From contig CAIIXF020000008.1 in NCBI GenBank assembly GCA_903813345.2, positions 9,573,278 through 9,637,277 on the forward strand: a stretch of DNA of 64,000 nt, written 5' to 3'. The notes under the pieces were generated by a model that worked only from the letters and a program-made list of their open reading frames with translations, was not told where the DNA came from and searched no databases. Positions 24,301 through 33,300 of this stretch are shown piece after piece. Both the position numbers and the translations under genes were made by a program. How positions within the stretch are numbered: position 1 is the first letter of the stretch; the number at the start of each line of letters is the position of its first letter. The stretch is from Owenia fusiformis. Lineage: Eukaryota > Annelida > Polychaeta > Sabellida > Oweniidae.

Positions 24301-27300
24301 TTAAAACCTACCCCAGTGTTTGAAAATCAAGGATTGTGAGTCTCACACTTCACCGTTTTTCTTCAAACTTGTTCCGTACAGAGCTTCACAGAAATTCCTT
24401 TCAGTCGATACATTGTTTTCGTGTACAACGTACCTCGTTTTAGCGGCGTTTTGGTCCCCAGCTGCGAGATAAAGCAAATTTTCATAACTTTCAACTGTAA
24501 GTCAAGTTATCTCGCCAGTCTTTCACCCATTCTCGCCAATGGACTTCCATTACAACCTTCCATCGCTACGTTTTGATTTTTGGGCATCAAACACAGCAGT
24601 TTCTAAATCATCCACACGTCTCTTAAAATTTGACTAATACGTCCCGTCACCTTCCACTACGCCCCGCCGAGTCTATGACTACAAACGTGGAGTTGTATTC
24701 TAAAACATTTTGTTCATCGTTGTGTAATTTTACATAGGTTTGCCTTGGTCGATTCTTAACACCAGTCTTAAGTTTAGCATACATACGGAGTATAACTATA
24801 ACTGATTGCATGAAATTGATAATTTAAATGTTTGTGAAGATGTTGCTTTAAAATCGACATTCCCATGTAAACCCATGAGAATTGATATGTTTGTCGCATG
24901 TCATACGACAGAATATCCATCAATCTGAGTACTAGCAAAAAGTACAAGTTAGGTACAGTAGACAGCTGAATTTGCTATCTTTATTTAACAAAAAGTTGAT
25001 ACGTTTCTTCAGGTGCAACAAAGTTATAGGTTAGGGTTGTCCAAATCTGCAAAATTTTCCAAAAATCTGTCATCTGATAGATTCTAGTTACAAATTGACT
25101 CTTGGTACAAATATTTCCACTCTAGACCCCTGGGAAATTTTGCCACGCGTCTCACTTGAAGTTTTGGTAATTTTGACAAATATGCCGTTTTCATAAATGG
25201 TTTATAACTTTTTCTTCATCATGTATGATTTTCAATAACCCTACAGGCACCACTTTTTTTAGCTAAATCAATCGGGAAACTTTGCCACGCTTCAAAATAA
25301 CGGAGATGTTATCAAAATTTAGCAATATTGGCACAAAAACGTTTCTAGATTCATATAAAGAATGCATCATCATACAACACTAATTGGTATATAAACAACA
25401 TCTACTGACTTGGTCTGATAATGTAATATAAAGATTTTAACTGTTGTGTGTCAACCTTTCTTCTGTATGATTCCATTGGATTACATTATGAAACGTGTAC
25501 CATATAAAATGATACATGTTTCTAACGTTATGCTGAAAATAATATAATTGACATCACCCATCCTTTCGCATTTTAACATTTTTTCAAGGATAGGGCACTT
25601 TAAACGTTTCTTAAAAATATTTTCAATTGTTCAGTAATTAAAATCTTTATATTGCAATATCGGGAAATCTAAATTTTAGGGAGATTCTGGACCACCCGGC
25701 CTATTATAGGTATATTGAAAATGGACAAGAATGGGTAAATCTTAAAACACAATCCGATTGGTATTTAGAATCGACAATGGCAACCTACAAACGGACACAT
25801 CGATGGATAAATTGTTTAAGAATGCAACTCTACGTGTATGGTGATAGACTCGGCGGGGCGTAGTGGAAGATGACGGGACGTATTGGTCAAATTTGAAGAG
25901 ATGTGTGGATGATTTAGAAACTGCTGCGTTTGATGCCCAAAAATCAAGACGTAGCGATAGAAGGTTGTAATGGGAGTCCATTCTGAAATTATGGGCGAGA
26001 ATGGGTAAAAGACTGGCGAGATAACTTGACTTACAGTTGAAAGTTATGAAAATTTGCTTTATCTCACAGCTGGGGACCTAAACGCCGCTAAAACAAGGTA
26101 CTTTGTACACGAAAACAATGTATCGACTGAAAGGTATTTCTGTGAAGCTTTGTACGGAACAAGTTTGAAGAAAAACGGTGAAGTGTGAGACTCACAATCC
26201 TTGATTTTCAAACACTGGCGTAGGTTTTAAATTCAAATTAACGGTTTTTCGGGACGGAGTGGTTTCGATACGTCCCGAAGAGATACTACCGCGTGATTTT
26301 AGAAAAAAATTAATATATTGGCTGAAACTCCCTAAATTACAAGAGGCCACAGGTCTATTGCACATAAAACTAATTTATCTCAAATACACAAACATTTTGG
26401 GTGTAAAATATGAATTTTTTTTTTTAATATACAAGCTATTGCATTCTTTTGATTGCCTGTTTTTAGGTTTTATCAACGTCAAACCCAACAGAAATGGACT
26501 GTAGTGACATCTATTCTGGACACTAATGTTTAATTTGTTAATAGTACACTGTGGCAATAAATATTGACATGATTAATACCTTGGCCTGTGGTGTCTAGAA
26601 TATGAAATGAAATTTTCATTTATCTTTTATTCAAAACAACTCCAAAGTTAACAGATAATAGCAACTCTATTCTGATATTGCCTATGTACTTCCTTAGAAA
26701 ACATAAATATAACTCATCTTACATTGGTAAAATCTGCTTTTATCTGTTTTTACAAACTAAGTAGAATAGATGTCTCTGAGAAATGAGAGTATTATAATTT
26801 AACACAGGTTTCAAGCGCACTCTTTGAATGTATACAAATTGCTGAATATGATAAGGTCTTAATCAAACATGTGTCAGAATTCACACTCAGAGTAACAAAA
26901 TCTCACAATTAATAATGAATGAAAACTTTAAAAAAATTATCCAACTTACTTATACTGCAAGTAGTTCCGGTCCATCCACTGGCACAAGAACACATAAATG
27001 CTCCATTAGAATTCATACACCTCCCATCATGCAGACATGGGTCAGAGGCACATGCATCTTGTGCTAGAAGCAAACAATGAATGAGGAGGTTTTTACTTAA
27101 TAAGGATAAAATAACATTGTTATTCCATTTTTTTTAATCCATTGAGCAAACGCTTTTAGAGCAAATGCAGCTTTCAATTTCTCAATAAATTTTCATGATA
27201 ATGATACATTATCAATATTGCATGCTGGATACTCAATTAGTAGAAGAATTAAATGGTTGCATGAGACAAACAGAAAACAATAAATGTATTTATTAATTTT

Positions 27301-30300
27301 TTGAATTAGTATGAATACAGTTAAAACAGAAAGGGTATAAAATCTTAATCTTTGTATAGCTTCCATGCTCAAAACTTTTGATTTTATTAAAAGATGGCGT
27401 GCATGCAGTCTTACCTATTTCACAATTGCGCCCTGAAAAACCATCGGGGCAAACACATCTGTACTTATTTGGCTCGGAATTCTCACACTGTCCACCATTT
27501 TTACATGGTGTATGACGTCCACATGGGTTTAAATCTAAAAAAAGCTCGAATTTAAGTTCAAGTTAGATTTAATGTCTACTTCCTAACACTTCAAATACCA
27601 ACTATGTTATAATTACAGATGTGGCATTTTATATGTTTTTACAAAATTAATTCATGTGTTTCCGAATATCATATAATGAAATGATGTAGCATTTCATTGA
27701 GTATAATACCTTAAAACCATTGTTGTAAATACTGGGTGTCATTTCAAATTATAAATAAAATGAAAATATGTGTATAAAATAAAATGAAGATTCTCCAAAA
27801 GTGTCAAACCTTGGTCACATAGAATTCCTCCCCAGTTGAGGTCACATACACATTGCCATGGTGACCCATTACATGTTCCATGTCGGCACTCAGGGTGGGG
27901 GATACACTGGTCACAAAGTGGTCCCTGCCAGCCATATTTACACCTACATGAACATATGATCAGTATAAGTTTGATATAAAATCATGATTGTCAAAAAGGC
28001 AATAAAAATTGGTTTATCAGCCCCATACTTACTGAGATGCTGATAATCATTGGTAAATCCAAAATACTCTCAAAAGTGTATGTGGTACAATTTGGTTCGT
28101 GAACAAGTAGAAAGATTAAATTGACTGACAATTATTACCAATTGGAATTTAATATTGGTAAAGGAACCAATGAAATAATATGCTGCAAGAAAATACAAAA
28201 AAGTCTTAAAATTTATTATATATAAGTAATTTTACTTACTTGCATTCTCCTGGTCTGTTACATTTTCCATTGATACTATGGCAACCAGTTCGACAGATTG
28301 CTAAAAATAAATAATAAATAAAAATAATAAAGATCTCATGCTTCATATTTGTAACAACTCCCCCAGCTATTCATGTTTTAAACCTTAACGTTTATCTAAT
28401 GTCTTACAATGAACTTTCTAGAGACTACACAAATGTCTACATCAGATATAGACAGAATTAGAGGAATTCTGGAACATGCTCAAAAATAGTTTCACAATGT
28501 TCCTTGTGACAATCTTTGCTATCAATAGATATAGATATGTCAGCTTTAAAATGATATATAAGAAGATAAAAAGATACATAATTGCAAGCAATAATGAATA
28601 AACAACCTTTGACACCTTTAATTTATTTATAAAAAGCAATCATGCTGCAACATACAGACATGGTAACCAAAGAATGCTTACTTCAAGTTTGAAAAAAATT
28701 ACCTATTAAAAATGAATAATATACTGTTCTTACATAATGGCTGTAAAAATCAATTAGAAATCCGATGCAAAAATGTTTTATGCACTGACTACACTACACA
28801 AAGGATATATATGTGTATAATCTGATTTTCTCTACATATCTTCATTGATAAGATGGAGTTGCTGACAGTTATGGTTCTAGGCCAAACGAGACCAGATTTA
28901 TTGATCCTTCAATGAAGTGCTTGTCATGCAAACCAATTCAAAACATGGCAATGGCGTCACCATTTCCAAGTAAAAAGAGTGGTTTTATAAAGGAATACTT
29001 TTTATAAATTATCAACATTTTGAGAGTGTATCAATTAAAACAAAGAGATCAACTCTAATAATGATTGTTTTTTGTATAGAAATTGAATCAAATAAGTATG
29101 ATTATGTATCATGAACGCCTTTGAATGGGATATATCATACTACAATATTTTACTACGAAGAGAACATATGTTTTTTCCCAGCATGTATGTTTAGTACAAG
29201 TCATTTTTGGAATTACTACAAAATTTCCTGGTAATCTAATTTGCTTTTGATATAAAACATTTGGATTAATTAATTACCTTATCTCACTAAAAGATTTTCT
29301 TTTGTAATTATGAATTATATATGTAGAAAGTAACTGCAGTAGAAAGTCTGAAAAGTGAGAACCTTTCTGAAAAGGCCTGACCAAAAAGCTCTCAAATTGA
29401 GAGGTGTTCAGATTAGAGAGGTGTTCAGATATACAGGTTTTACTGTACATGTAATTATTACTATTAAGGTGAGCACAATTAGGCAATTTACAAATGTATT
29501 GTCACTTTGAAAATGTTACCCCAACAAAAATATGTTTTCTTATACTGGATAATACTCCATTTAGATCATATGTAGGGAAAAAGAAGACTAATATTTCTGG
29601 GGAACCTTAAATCCTGCAAATACCTGTTTCACAGTTCGAGCCCATCCAGCCTTCAAGGCAAAGTTTATCTCCGTTCCCATCACACTGGTAATGCCCAAAT
29701 CTATCATTCCGAGGACGGCAAAATTTTGTGCATGTATTATTGTAATAATGTTCTTCACATCGCACCCGTAATTTGAAAATGAGGCTGGCAGTTGGTCCGT
29801 TGTGGGTCTGTGTGTGCCATTCAACTCCAGGATGAATGACGCCAGAATGTGATGCACGCTCTATTAATTGATCTGGACCTGAAAACATTGAGATGAGTTT
29901 CAATTCAATTCATTTTATCTAATTCTTAAATTCCCGAAGAATCAATATGTATATATTCAGAAATTGTTGACAAAATCATTTTTTCTAAGATGATGTTCAT
30001 ACTGATGATCATAAAAGATCATAAATTAACTCAAAACCCTGAAATCAAACTAGACTAGCAATAAGCATAAAATCTAGTATTAGTTGAAAGACATATTACT
30101 GTTTATAATTTTACATAAAAGAATGTCTGATTTCTTACTGATTCGTTAACAGTACAAAGATCTCAAACTTTAATACTGCTTTCTACAATTCACTTGTTTT
30201 GAAAACACCCATTATTGGAGCTTGCGAGTGAGTCAATCACTGTACTATTAAGTGTTAAAATCTAGATATTTAGTAGTATACGTACTATACTTTAATCCAA

Positions 30301-33300
30301 TAGAATTCAATTGACTTGATGACAACATATTAGTTGTCAGTGCTTATCTCTAAGGAAGGCCCTAGCTGAAAGAACCCCATGTGTTCCCTCAACATAAATC
30401 TATGAGTAATTTGACCCCCTTAGCAAAGGATCGTGGGGAAATCCAGATAGTTTGTCTTCCTATGATGGAATAATCGCATAATAAAAAGAATGTCCTTTCA
30501 GTGAAACTTTGAAATTTAATGATTTTGTCAAAAAAACTGAATCTAAAATTAGGTATTCAGATAGGGAATATACAAAAACATGTTGAACATGTTAGGAAAA
30601 CAGAAAAATGTTTTTAAAATCACCTTTCCACGTTAAATGAGAGGATGAATTTAAGAGCAGTAAATCCTGTAAGATATTAAATTCCGAAATATATTTTTTA
30701 TCTAAACCAATCACAACTAAGGTTCCCTGGAGATTTGAAATGATTCGCGATAATTTGGTGACATTCAGAAAGGGATTTTCTTAGATTATCCCAAGGCAAA
30801 AATCAGAAAATAAAATCAGTTAAATTAGCGATATTGAAAAACATTGCAAAAAAGTTGACGTTAGTTCAAAATCGATCTGCTACATTCTCAAGATATTGAT
30901 TAGACCTTGAAGCACATGCATTCTAACACTCATTTCTTATTTTTCTCTCAAAAATAAAAATATGAATGAAGACGGCCAAGGAAGAACTCTAATAAAATTC
31001 CTCAGCATATATAAACCAAAATAACATTCAAATAACATGAATTAAGAATTGTTTACACAAGATTTTTCTCAAAAGAATTCTAGCATCATTAATCATTTTA
31101 TGACATCTCTTTATATGAGCGTTATATAATCCTACAGAAAACAATGACTAAAATTGGAAAAAGCCTGTGTTTGAAAAATCATGCTGAACATTGTTTTTTT
31201 ACTTTATTCTTCTAGGAAAGCTGAATAAATATCAATATTGTTGATACATGTATTGTATATAATTTATTTCAAATATTCAGAGATTCCTGTTTACTAATTC
31301 CTTTTGATTTCATTCTTTTCTGGTATATTTTGTAATTCAAAACATGTCCTTCTTGGAATTTTATATATAGAAAATCCAGGGATATGATGTTCACCTGACA
31401 TGTACATATCATGTGTAGAAATTATTAATAAATAAAACATTGATTATTTTTTCTTTAAAGGTACATGTACAGAACTCTAAAGAGCATTGCCAAAGGGTGA
31501 TGTATAGTAGATACAAATGGAAAAGGGAGGCTAAATCAAAGAATAATTTATTAACCTTTTGAATCCCATGCTCTAAAATCAGGTGAAGCCAGATAATTTT
31601 TCATTTTTGACAGCTAATTTTTGTCTAAATTGGATGAAAATTGTTAAAATAAGAGCAATTTTAGTGAAAACTTTATGACAGATTTTCTTGTCACTTTGGG
31701 TTTCAAGATCATATCTGAGGTGACTCGTCACTATGGGTAGTCAATAGGTTAATTCATATACAGCAGCCATTCAAATAAAGTGATTCATTTTTCAGCAATA
31801 ATATTGAAGAATACATGTATAAGGAACATGGATACAGTTTTGTGTCTTTAACAAACTAGACTTGAAACCTTTGAAGATGTTGCATACAGTTTACATTTGA
31901 TCTTCGCAAATTATTTGTTGTACCATTTGTATATTGTGTGTAATAAAAATTTAGTTGCTACTTTTTACTAGGTAATATTTCTATCATAAACCTGCTCTAG
32001 ATGGATGGCAAAGAAGGGGCCATATATATTCTTCAGATGTTCTTCTTCTTTAGATGTCATGACATATTAGTCAGTTATTTGTGGTTCAAATTTTATGTTA
32101 AACTCTGGAGCAGTATTCGTGGTTAGCCATTCAAAATTTTGGGTCCCATGGAGGCAACTCAGTAGAAAAAATTGAGCTCCATGTAATTTTTTTGCATACA
32201 ACAATTTGTCTTGCCAGTAAACATTCATGGAATTTATTATCAATTAAAAATCAATTAAAAAAGTTCACAAAAATGTAGAAGCACTTACATTACTGTTGAA
32301 ACAGAATTATTGGTTTATAAGTATGCTGGTAAAATGTTTAAATATAGATTGCTAAACAATGCAATCAGTAATAAAAAGGTAATTTGATTTATTTATTAAA
32401 ACTGACATGTGCACACAACAAACGTATCTACTTCAGACTCAGCATTTTTCAGAAAACATCTGAACTAATCAAATTCCGCATTTCAGACGGGAAACCCGGC
32501 AAATGTTTGGTAGCCAATCAGATTTACTGAAAAAAACATATCCAGATCAATAGTAGCAGGAAAAAATTTCTGCGGTAAAAATTACCTTGACGTGGTCTAA
32601 AATATTTGGGTCCCTGAGATGCGAGTTACTTCTGATTTTTCTATCTAACCAACTGATATTTCCGAAAAAATAAGAAATAAAAAAGTGTTAATGCGAACAC
32701 GGCCTAGGAGTATAAGGTATATACTCCAAGCTTATAGAGCAGTCTGTATTTTGATTTATTTAAGGTAGACATTATGTGTTACCTTGCCTATTGCAATGTT
32801 CTGACTTTACATCTCTGAAGATAGGCTTTATTTACTCTCATTGAATGACTAATCCTTTAATCTAGTCTCATGAAGTTAGATTTGGAAGTGTCTAATTGGC
32901 CAAATCATGCTATTTGGCCTACCTTAAAGATACCCGGTTAGGTGTACTCATTATGACAAAGCAGATATATGGTTGTTGTTATTCTTGTATCTTCTTGTTC
33001 ACCTTGTTATTTATTTGATGTGCAAAAGATTTATGTATTTTTACAACATGTTCATAGACTCATAAAGCAATCTACCCTAGTGTGCGCAGTCTAGTTATAA
33101 ACTACCCTCTGCCTAGTATAGACTATATTAGTTTAGCAGCCCCGCCCCCACGACCGATGCCCGTGACAGCTCAGGTCATAAATCATTTCATACCTACTGC
33201 GCTGACCTATGCTCAACCAATCAGCGAGCTGGAAGGAACAAGTGCTAAATGCGTGCACAATAATTATGCGATTACGTTAGAGAAAATGACCATATAGAAA

